NCBI GenBank assembly: GCA_004802725.1
Contig: SGPM01000271.1
Span: forward strand, 1-37,696
Length of the DNA: 37,696 nucleotides
Reading direction: 5' to 3'
Source of the DNA: Antrodiella citrinella
Lineage: Eukaryota; Basidiomycota; Agaricomycetes; Polyporales; Steccherinaceae
Shown here: one piece after another, positions 20,451-30,500 of the stretch
How positions within the stretch are numbered: position 1 is the stretch's first letter
Layout: every line of letters begins with the position of its first letter
The notes under the pieces: generated by a model
Seen by the model: the letters and a program-made list of their open reading frames with translations, nothing else
Told to the model about the DNA's origin: nothing
The model's database searches: none
Program-made: the position numbers and the translations under genes

Positions 20451-21025
20451 GAAAAGGATATGTCGGCGACCAGCAGAGCNCGACGAGTCCAGGCAGCGCC
20501 GCTGGTAGATTATACGTCGTCGAATTTGGGCAGCTTCGTCTTCGCCGCACTGATATTCGTCTTCTATTGCCTTGTATGGACCACGATGATTCATCTTCCA
20601 CACGACGCCACAGTGCAACCTCCGGTTAAGGCACCACCTCGGTAAGCAGAGAAACAGTGTCATGTGGCATACTCATTCGACGACTTCAAGTTAAAGCGAC
20701 TGTACGCCTGTAGGAGATGATTTTGATTATAGCCTCGATCTNGTCTTTTAACCAAGANACTGCAGTCAATGGTCACAGTAACGAGACAAATTGTGCGACA
20801 AGCCAACCAATCGCTCCACTGCAGTGGCCGCCATTGGTATGCTTCCCTTCAAGAACGGCTCGGGGANAGACTCTCGCCCGCGTCCACTTCTTCCANCACG
20901 ATTCAACACTTGAAAAGCTTGACACGTGAAGCCTTTGTATTCGTTGGGTCCAGCAAGGATGGGAAAGAGAACAGGAAAATCATCAGTCGGACTTATAAAA
21001 GCTATAGCGAAAACTCACCGTGGCG

Positions 21026-23891
21026 TGCCACTGCCAGGCTCAATCCATTTTGGCACAGCTAATGTTCCTCGTGCGACTGCGACGCCATATCGTCGGGAAG
21101 TATATAGCAGATCATACGAACAACTTGAACTTGAAGGCAACTTGAAGCAAACTAGAAGGGATTCAAACAGCATGGNGGCAACGGCNAACGCCGAGATTGG
21201 CCGAGATTGGCACATCCGTGNTTTTGATCAGGAATCCGGGCCCTCCCTCTTTCTGATTCTGAAGTTTACAGCTGTTTACCAAACGATAGACCGGGTCGAA
21301 GAAATTACACAAACTCGGAGTTCAAAACTTAGCTTCATCGCCAAGAGAGCGATTTTCTGAACGAAAACGCGCACGTTGCCCGAGCGGGATCAACTGATTG
21401 CACTAAGTGCTCCCGCAGCCCCATGCTCCGATCGTACCAGCCCCTATGCAACTCGTATCTTGCTGTACAGTATGTGCCCCCCCCAGTTCTCGACNGACCN
21501 CCANGCAGCATGTCTACAATCCCTCAGTCCCAACCTCAGCCAACCGATACCCGACAGTGCTTGCGCCGTCAAGTTCCTCACCTCTTCGACTCAATCACGC
21601 CGCGAAAAGGGTCCCGCCGCTCACGCTCGTTACGCCACCAAGCTTCTCCTCGTGGACCGTGTTATTACGCCGGACCCTCACTTTACCTTCTGACTCAAGT
21701 TCCGCGTCGGATTTGATCATGTATACGCCGTCCACCCGTCTAGTTGTCGGTGAGTAATCTCACTGTGAACTTTCAGGAATGCAGAGGCATCGTTCTGCGC
21801 GGGTCTTACTGATCAAGTTGCTCTTTTTCTGTACCTCAGCACCGCTTTTACTCTGCTGCTCTTGATCAGGGAAGCTACAATGACTTCACTCCGACTTGGA
21901 GTCGAGGTGGCATACATTCATCAAACGAGCCTGTTGAAGGTTCGCCAACGCCCGGTCCATCCACAGTGCCCGCACATCAAGCCACGGCCGACTCCACGGT
22001 CGCGGTCCACGAATCTCCAGTCGCGTCCCCCAACCTCCCCAGTCAAGATGAGCGGGGGCCTTGGCACGGTTGCGCAAGAAGCGTGCAAGGGATGAGTACG
22101 GATCAGGACATGCAAGATCTGCGGGACAGAGATCAAGACGTCCCTCCAGTGGATGCAGAGGACATGTCACGCCGTCGAGCGCTGAATGGGGTCTCTCAAA
22201 CCTGCCAAATGCTCCTACAAGATGAAGGAAACCGAGCGACAGAGAGTGGAAGCACTCCGCGGGTTGAGGGAAGATTTAGAGGAAGTTAGATCGAAAACAG
22301 ATGGAGACTGACCGACTTGAGAAGCTGAAGGAAGACAGACGAAGGCAGCACGTGTCGTAGGCGACCGAAAAGAAACACTCGGGCTGGACGAAGTCGTGCT
22401 TCCACTGGATTGCGTCGCGGTGGCGCAAGTGGTTGTGATTCTAAATTTCTTCTACTGCGCTGCTGGCTCATTATTTAATTTGGTAGTCTATAGGATGACA
22501 TACACGAGTATCCATTCTCTTGTGATTATCCTGTCCGTCTTGGAAGCTCGAGGTTAGTAATTAACAAGGTCATCTGTGCGGATTTTTCTGCAGGGCAAGA
22601 CTTTGAGATCGACGTCCCACTTTCACCTTGTCATCAAGCAGAACTGCGATTATACCTCTCCACCGCCGACAGTGAAACGACCGCGGAAAGCTAGCTATAG
22701 CTATAGTCAATATGCCACCCAGTGCTACAGTGCTCTGAGACACCGTGTAACTGGATGGTCCAGGAACCAAAGGTATGTCGACAATTCCTGACCGCGGCGC
22801 GGCGGCGGACGTAAGGAGTTCCAATGCGACATCAGCACGCATTTTTCGAAGTATCCAGCTTGTCGGTTCCACAAGACGGGATCGGGAGAGGATACGGTGA
22901 GGATATACCTACCTGATGCGTCCGCTGATGCATTGGAAATCTGTACTCCGGATGCTTCCCATTAAGACCACCTAACGTTCAACGTTGCAAATCCTGAGAT
23001 TGACATTGAAAGACGAGAGACCAGCCGTATGGTGATCACCATGGGTCGACGATTGCGCTGGATCGAAAGGATTGGAGGTCCGGGGATGCAGGGAATCCCG
23101 AGATCTAGGTTGCGCATTTGTGTGTGAACTGATCCGTACACATGGTCAGTATTTCTAATTGGAGAGAGCTCTCCGAGAGTCCGCGTTGCAACCGCGTTGA
23201 AGGGTCGCATCGATTCCTCGGTTGTCATACCAGGCACTAGCGCGAAGTAGAGTACCTAGCTCTTGACAGGAGTCATCCGTGAAAAGAGATGCAAAAGAGA
23301 TGCTTCCGGTGCGAGGGTATGTGGGAGTGGCGCATGTGCGGGTTGGTGCGCAACGGCTGAGAACCCCATCATATAGCATGATATGCATGTCTTCCATACT
23401 CAAATAGTGAGCACACGCACCGCTATTCCTTCTGATCTTCTTGGAAGTCGCAGCGAGTCGTTGCAATGGAAATTGGACGAATGCCCTTCTTCCGCTGCTC
23501 ACTACACAAGCCTCGACCGTAATTACCATGACAATCTTGGTATCTCAGCTCTTCCGCCGGCACAGAAATACGAAGGGCGCTGTGGCGATCGGAGCTGGCC
23601 GCCTCTGGCTCCGCCGGGACTACCGGCAACTGCCGTGTCAGCCTGTTTCCGCGCTCTTGTCTTGTTTGTCATTTTGCGCCTAGAGCTCCGAGGTCAGCAG
23701 TCAGCTAGCCTATGTGCTCCTCTTTCGTGACAAAGTTGTGATTGCCATATAATCACTCCTGTTTTCCTTGGAATCGGATTCCTTTCTCTTGCTCTCGCGA
23801 TGACTCTCCAGTGTTGATACGTCCTCCAATATACCCTCACTGGCATATCCATTACTATCCAGCTCGAACCCTGGTGGTTGGAATACCCGTC
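21026..23891. other. long stretch without a secure gene
   Basis: No family was recognised. A possible exon at 21840-22289 is listed separately. From 22290 to 23891 only short overlapping frames on both strands are present, none with splice-consistent continuation. The last 200 nt should be the promoter of the DUF6533 gene. Confidence 0.45.
21840..22289 (+). CDS. possible terminal exon of an unknown protein
   Basis: After a pyrimidine-rich tract and CAG acceptor (21837-21839), the frame is open for about 149 codons to TAG. It starts 'HRFYSAALDQGSYNDFTPTW', continues as a Ser/Pro/Val-rich and then acidic segment, and ends 'VEGRFRGS'. Near the end another frame gives a coiled-coil-like run ('KETERQRVEALRGLREDLEE'), which suggests a frameshift inside a real gene. 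An upstream exon ending at GTGAGT (about 21750) exists but its phase does not fit. No family was recognised. Confidence 0.22.
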   Translation, partial: HRFYSAALDQGSYNDFTPTWSRGGIHSSNEPVEGSPTPGPSTVPAHQATADSTVAVHESPVASPNLPSQDERGPWHGCARSVQGMSTDQDMQDLRDRDQDVPPVDAEDMSRRRALNGVSQTCQMLLQDEGNRATESGSTPRVEGRFRGS

Positions 23892-25525
23892 ATGGCGGAT
23901 GCCGCGACTGCGGCCTTCTTGGATGCTGCTAAGAGCAAGCAAGTAGTAACGGTACGTGTGCGTTTTCGTGTATTTCACATCGGGACTCATTGTACCGCTC
24001 AGTACCTCGATCGTAAGTGTGTTTTTTGTACCAGTGTGGTACTTCGCAATGGATGTGAAGTTTGACTCCGTTCCTGCAGTGGTCGCTGCAGCTGTTCTGG
24101 TGAGCACAATCCTTCTGTACATGCGCGTAGTTTTGCTGACGCCCTTGCATGAGTGCAGGCTTATGACTATATTTTGAACATCGGAGACGAAGCACAGTAC
24201 ATCTGGTTTTCCCCCTTTTCTCTCGGGAAGTCGTTGTACTTCCTCACTCGATATCCTGTCATCGTTGATACCTCCCTCGTTCTATATCGTACGTCCCCCT
24301 CGCTGGTAGTTTCATCGTCCATGCTCACATGTTGCTACGTTCGTAGACCAGTTCGCAGTCTTACATCCTGGGCAATGCGACGTGTTATTTAAAGTCATTG
24401 GTATGTGCTCAGAATTGTCTCACACCGGCGCGTATTGAGATTCATTAATTTTATAGGCTACCTACTTGGCGTCGGAACACTCATTGCTGAAAGTATCCTC
24501 GTAATGCGCACATGGGTCATCTGGAACCGCTCCGTATACATCGGCTCGGCTTTGATTATTGGACTCATAGTCTGTTGGATACCCGTTTTCTACTTCCTTG
24601 CGCAGTCGCTCAATTCTCTCGTTTGTAAGTCCATGAGGCACTATATACAGGTGTCAGGGATGGTTCTGACGTTGTCTCACACCAGTCGCGGATCCTCCAA
24701 TCCGGACACCTGGATGTTTCCTGCACTCGCAGAAAAATATCCTGTTTGTAGTCTTTCTGATCATCACCGGGTTTGAATCTGGTACAGTATGAGTTGTGTA
24801 TATTTATGACACATAAGCTGATGTGATTTTCAGTCATTCTTGTCCTAACTTTGATACGATTTACACCACACTGTGAGTTCGAATAGGACGGTTTTAGATG
24901 TCTAGAACAAATCACTCACCAAGCCTTTCCAGGGCGACGCAAAAAGACTGCGCTCATTGAGACTATTTACCGGGATGGTCTCTTCAACTATGTTTACTTA
25001 TGCAGTACGCACTTCCTGTCATGGCCTCAGCACATTTATTGACCTCCTCTTCAGTCTTGTCAGTATGCAATGTCGTCGTCCTTCTCACTGCGCCGGTAAG
25101 CAAATGGTTAATTTCACATCAATCGCCTTTCTCTGATCAGAAGTACGTGCAGCGCGGCTACTCAACACTGCTCAGCGCGTAAGTCCAGTTTCCAAGTCAA
25201 TATATTCCAAATTATTGACCCTCGTAGCCTTCAACGCGTGATGCACTCGATTTTGTCAAGCCGAGTTCTGCTGAACTTGCGGCAGGCAGCAGCGGGGCCG
25301 ACCCTCATGGATAGTATTGACATTGACGCTACACATAACGAAGTAGTATTCCAACCCTGGGTCTCGGTCTTTCCACCTCTCGGTCAGGGCACCGGCGAGG
25401 ACTCTGTTGCGTTGAGGAATATGCGCTCAGGTACGTTCCGACGGCACGAAGCTGACGAGGAGGAAGAGGAGGAGTCTATACGACGGGTATCATATCCTTC
25501 TAGCGGTAGGACTGTGAACAAGTAA
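23892..25525 (+). CDS. DUF6533 domain membrane protein
   Basis: Eleven exons (23892-23951, 24061-24099, 24159-24288, 24347-24400, 24457-24624, 24686-24781, 24834-24872, 24924-25004, 25055-25095, 25141-25178, 25228-25525) join in phase to 347 residues. The N-terminal DUF6533 signature reads 'AYDYILNIGDEAQYIW' followed by 'FSLGKSLYFLTRYPVIVDT' and 'LVLYHQFAVL'. Further membrane segments follow: 'GYLLGVGTLIAESILVMRTW', 'GSALIIGLIVCWIPVFYFLA', 'NILFVVFLIITGFESVILVL' and 'LSVCNVVVLLTAP'. The C-terminal tail starts 'LQRVMHSILSSRVLLNLRQA' and is hydrophilic with an acidic EEEEEES run. A seven-pass layout with a cytosolic tail is likely. The family is large and largely restricted to Agaricomycetes; a receptor-like role is often supposed but unproven. 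The second exon (39 nt, AAG acceptor) is the least certain junction. Confidence 0.82.
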
Positions 25526-26500
25526 AGGATGTTGTGTGAACTTGTGTCGGTCTGCGGTTATAGCAGGTATTTTTTTCGTTGGGAATGGAAAATTGTATTA
25601 CTACCCGTCGTCTCTACCATAAATCTTATGTAGTCATATGCATCTTTGTTGGTTGTAATGAAGGCACGGAAGGGAGGGAACTTTCTCCCGATGTACGCTC
25701 ATGGTAAGATCATCTAGCAACTTAGCAGGCCGCTATTCTCGAAATAGTCACGATGGTACCCATGTATGTTCAATGTCTACCGACGTCCTACCTCACGCAA
25801 AACGCCTCGTAGCCTAGCTCTTGACCAAATAGCGTGGCATAGTAACGCGAGGCTCGAGTCTGTCAAACCTCCCTACTGTAGGTACCTTTTATGAAAGCAC
25901 GAACACCTTTGAAAAGTCGCCATCATTCATGGCGCGATCGTACTAAACGTGTTTACGTTACAGACGCAGCGTGGCATCCATCATGGGCTGACTGCAACCA
26001 CATTTGGTCGACGTCTACACAGTCCGAACCACTGGCACATCAGACATGTGAGAAATATTGAAGTTCTCTCACAGGCTTGTCATAAGTTGGTTTGTTTAGG
26101 ACGAGCACCAGGGCACGCTGTTTTGTGAACGTACGCCACAGTGAGTAGTCCAAGTCCCCCTGCCGATTGAATGTTTGCTGACCAGATGACTAGGTACATA
26201 GCGTGGATACTAAGTTAGTAGGTTGTCGTTTGTCGTACCCGATACGGGGCCCAAGGTCCAAAAGAGCATTGCACAACGGTGCCTGCCCGTGAGGTTAAGC
26301 CTGTCTTAGACGGTCTTTTTCTGCGAGCTATTTCAGTCGCATTGCAAGCGAAAGTGCGTTGTCATCGTGTTACTATGGCACAATTTGACGTGTCTGACGA
26401 GCGGAATACTATATATTACAGAAAGAGGTTGCGTTTGCCTTTACCCAACACTACCGACGGGACCTCATCATAACTGCCTCGTTCAAATTTTGCATACAAG
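25526..26500. other. intergenic region
   Basis: This is the 3' flank of the DUF6533 gene and the promoter of the chorismate mutase gene. No gene is supported. A TATA-like TATATATTA lies at 26410-26418, about 85 nt before the ATG at 26501. Confidence 0.6.
26410..26418 (+). promoter_or_regulatory. TATA-like element of the chorismate mutase gene
   Basis: TATATATTA is placed about 85 nt upstream of the start codon, a normal distance for a fungal gene with a short 5' leader. Confidence 0.35.
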
Positions 26501-27571
26501 ATGTTGGGCTTCACAAGGGTTGTGTTCATTGCTTGCACCATCGGGTCAGCATTCAGTGCTTCTAACGACACGATTGCGTCAAGTCCTTCATTCACAGTTC
26601 CAACTTTGATTCAGATCAGGGTACGTTTGGATTTGCTACTAAAGGATCAACAAAGCTTATTCTTTCCCGCCATAGGACATTCTTTCCGCACTGGAAGCTC
26701 CCATTATCAGGTAAGCATTTCCTCCGTATACATTTCCATCCATTGACTTGAGTCCTAACAGCGCGCTCACCGAACGTTTGAACCTGGCTACGGACCCCGT
26801 CTTATACACCAACGGCACCGAACTTGCTGCGTATCTCAAGCCGCGCGAGGTCACCGCTGAGGCACTTGGACGTTACGCCTATGGCAACCTCGAGTACCCT
26901 TTCACTCTCGGCCAAGTGGTCGAGCCCGACGTGACGACCACGTTGAACCCTTTCCCTCCCGGTCGCTTCCACCAGGACACGTACTCTGGAAACCCGGCCT
27001 TGTTCAGTTTCTACTTGAGCACCGTAGTACCATTGCTCAACTCCACGACGTCGTTCTTCTACCATTTGGATAACTCGACGCTGGACGACGATGCGGCCCT
27101 GAACTTGGACGCGACCATTTTGGCTTTATTGTCTCATCGGTACGTGCTTTTTTGACCTCTGTCATAGTACTAGTACAAGATATTTTCGACTTACAAGTTT
27201 ACTTATTAGCTCGGCCATTGGCAAGATAGTCGCCGAGAGCAAATTCGCCTCTGACCCTACGTCGTTCACCCCACTCATTCAAGCCGGAAACTCGTCCCAG
27301 ATCCGCGTGCTCCTGACCAACACCACTCAGGAAGCTGGCGTACTCGCTCAGGCCGCTACCGCCGCCCAGGCGTTTAGCTCGGCTTGGGTCACGTCTGGCG
27401 CCGCTGAGACGGCGACTTCGCTGATACCCTCGCGAATGTTGCAGCGAAGGTGTTCAGGGAGTTGATTGACGTGACGACTGATGTTGAGATCCAATATGTG
27501 CGTATTCATGTCGTATATCTAGTGCGAGATGTTGACGCGTTCTTGTGTAGCTGTTGGAAAGGTTCAACTAG
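26501..27571 (+). CDS. secreted chorismate mutase (Cmu1-like), one frameshift
   Basis: Five exons: 26501-26620, 26676-26710, 26762-27139, 27210-27497 and 27551-27571 (TAG), about 300 residues. 'MLGFTRVVFIACTIGSAFSA' is a clear signal peptide. The mature part shows the AroQ eukaryotic fold: 'IRDILSALEAPIISALTERL' with the first-helix Arg, 'EYPFT', 'FYLSTVVPLL', 'LLSHRSAIGKIVAESKF' with the active-site Arg and Lys, and 'VFRELIDVTTDVEIQYLLER' with the Thr and catalytic Glu. These correspond to yeast Arg16, Arg157, Lys168, Thr242 and Glu246. Six or so N-x-S/T sites fit passage through the secretory route. The enzyme would convert chorismate to prephenate outside the fungal cell, as the U. maydis effector Cmu1 does after uptake by the plant. 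Exon 4 has a one-base loss (or two-base gain) near 27405-27415: before it the frame runs to 'WVTSGAAE', after it the family sequence resumes with 'DFADTLANVAAKVF'. A paralogue ends at 144. Confidence 0.82.
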
Positions 27572-30500
27572 AAAATATCAACGTAACCACTGTACTTTGT
27601 TAAAATTACATTGATCCTTCGTTTCAATACGACCAATGTGTTTTTACAAGCTGCAACCCTAGATGCCCTAGATGGACGTTGGTCTTTGAAAGTGTTGAAA
27701 CCTTTCATCCTTTGTAGATCCCTGATTCAGGACATCGGGTCTAGGCCTTCTCCATTGACCATCCGTCCGACCGAAGGGTCTCGTTTCGCATATATCTATA
27801 CCATCGCTGTGACACTGAGCAGAGACGCAGACTCGGATGTCGGGAGCACACCTTGGATTTCCGGTCCTCCGACTTCTGTCGGATTCGTGTTCGAATTTTT
27901 CTTCTTGCTAGAAGGCAGTGTCACCCGTACATAGACAAGTCTACTTTGTGTTGTAAACTTGGACCCGATTTTTCCAAGCTTGAAACGATCGGGTGTGATA
28001 GGCTCATATGGACTCCAGCTCCTTCACGACCTTATAGGCCTGGTTCGTACATACCGAATCAAGAAACCCGTTCGTGACGCTCCGACGACAGTGAGGAATG
28101 AACTCTTGAGCGTTATGCTGAACCTCTGTTATAACTAAGTATGACCGAGTCGCGGTCGTGCGGTCCACGACACCAGACGACCAGGACACTCGGTCCGGCA
28201 GTTCATAGGCTTCTGCACTCCCACCTGTGCGCTCCGGAATCTGAGCACATTCAAGCGCTATCTCATCTCGTTTCCATACTACTCCTGGAAACGACGACCG
28301 CTGTTTTCAAGTTTCAGTGAGCAACGAACGAACCTCCGAACATGGTGGCACGACGAGCATGCTGTAAGATTTCTTAATACTTCGGCGAGCGTGGTACCGG
28401 TAAGCTGTACGTGCATATAAGTACATGCTCACCTTGAAGCTAGTGCTGTAAGCTACGCGTCAGTGTCAGTCGGTCATTGCATTCGAGCTTCTGAAAGGTA
28501 TAGACATTCCGGTGCTTTGTGACAGGTCCCACCATCTTGAGAATCTTGCAGTGTGAGCGTATTCCGTGAAGTCAGTGAGGATGCATATTTTCAGATGTAG
28601 AATCACGGAGCACTTTGTCGAGCTTCAAAGCTTTAAAGCTGGTGATATCATATGCCTCTGTAGGCCACCTAGGCCCATCTTGAGCTGAAGCACGATTCGT
28701 AAACTTTGAAGCCTAGAAAGGATTGTTATCTGCCTGCGCCGTGACATCGCTTGATAACCGCTTTGTGAAGTTCATGATCCGCGCTCTGGCTCTCATGCAA
28801 CGGGAAGACGAAGATGGTGGCGTGTCAATGGCGTATGTTCTGGGAGAAGACCTTAGTTGAATGTATACATACGCGACTTCGACTTCGCGCTCGAAAACAC
28901 GGTGTTGCAAGTTGTGGGAGTACTACTCACACGTCAATATGCCCGACGGAATGCAACATACCTCCAATCGAAGGATCAGGGAGTTGTCCCCTGCGCGAGT
29001 CCCGGGTCAATGGACCATATGAAGTCGGGAGCGTCTTCCCCGGACTGATTACGTCTCGGTAGTTTTACTCCGGAGGGGTTCAATGCTGCGACTTTACACA
29101 GAATCAGCGCTGAGTACGCACTGTGTAGGTTACACCTGAGGAAACATACAGGTGCGCTGTCTAGTATTTTTAAGAATAGCGCTCGAATTGTAAGCAAGAA
29201 GCTCACCCAGCGCCCATCTTTGTGACCATAATCTGAGCTTCCTTGACAGTGGACACTGGAAAATGTTCGCTGGGCCTGTGGCCCAGAAAAAAACTGAAGA
29301 CGATACCCAGAATAGGCTTCTGCGTCTCCATCCTGGGTCATGCTTGTACCGTAGAAGCTTGAGGGCGCGGCTCAGCAATACAATCGAGTAAGTTTGATCA
29401 CCGGAGGAAGTGTAAGCAAGGATCCCCCCCACCTGCGCGTTCAGCATCATGATCTTGGGGCGAGGTCTAAGTCAGAAAAAACATTCTTTGAGTAGGCGTG
29501 ACTGGAAGGAGGGACTCAGTCATCATCATGATAGTCCGGCTGTCGGTATTCGGGCAGTGCTGAGTGTCGAAGTGTCGTCGTCAGCTGTACTAGTCGTTCA
29601 CATCGTCCCCATGGCCAAAAAAAGTGGCTGCAAGATACACACAAAGCGTCTGTCGATAGGCAAAAGACTAGTTGTGAGGATCGGGTTACCGGCGCTCTGT
29701 AGTATGCGGCGACCACTTCTCCGTTTCCGAAGGCCGTTGTAGACGTCATGCGCAGCGACGACTGATCTTGAAAAAATCCGCCCTTCATAAACGCAGAGTC
29801 TTGCAGGGGACCGGCGGCGATGTCTGCGGAAAACAACAGAGACTTTCTATAGTTACTGCTGCTACGTGCCGCCGGAATGTTTGAGGCGCGACGTTTCGAA
29901 CATATTGAAGTCCGTGTTGCCCGTGTACATTCTCTTGACTATGAACGAATTGAGTCTGCGTGACAGCTTGCAAGGGAAACGGTTGCCACGCACCTGCCAA
30001 ACGAAAAGAGTCAGCACGCTCGTATGTGTACGATTCAGGTGACTTGCCGATCACTGCATTCTTAAGCAACGCGGTGCCACACCTCATCATCTTCAGCAAA
30101 TCTTCAGCGTACACCATGGAGTTCAACAGGAGTGCCAATCCCTAAAACTGAAGCACCACCATGCTGGCGTTCTTTGGTGCTCACAGCGCTGTAGCCGCTG
30201 CCGACGTCCCGACATCGCGTCCGAGTCGGGTAAGGTAGCGTGGGTGTGATTGTTGAATTGAAGTGCTGACGTCCCTTGCGTATACATGCCCTCCGAACGT
30301 CCTAACACTGCGGAGCCGCTAGGGTTCAAGGTTCAAAAGTTAGGGACTATATGGTCCAGATATGAGCGCAACTTCTCTCACTGAAGGGGTAAGTCGTTCT
30401 CACCGTTTCTGGGGACGTGCGGGGTAACCAAAGGAGATGTATCAAGCCACAATTCAAGGATCAATTGACCGAATCAAGGGGTTTTCAGCTGGGTGCATCT

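Larger units (their letters stand above)
17537..21025 (-). repeat. segmental duplication, copy 2 (LtrA block)
   Basis: This is the partner of 7500-11030, in the same orientation and about 10 kb away. It covers the LtrA-like gene, its 3' flank and roughly 0.6 kb of 5' flank. This copy has many single Ns (for example 17508, 17590, 18057, 18984, 19096), while copy 1 has none. Confidence 0.65.

Noticed and set aside
28625..28640. Perfect palindrome AGCTTTAAAGCT
   Set aside because: A 12-nt palindrome of this simple composition is expected by chance in a window of this size, and nothing around it suggests a function.
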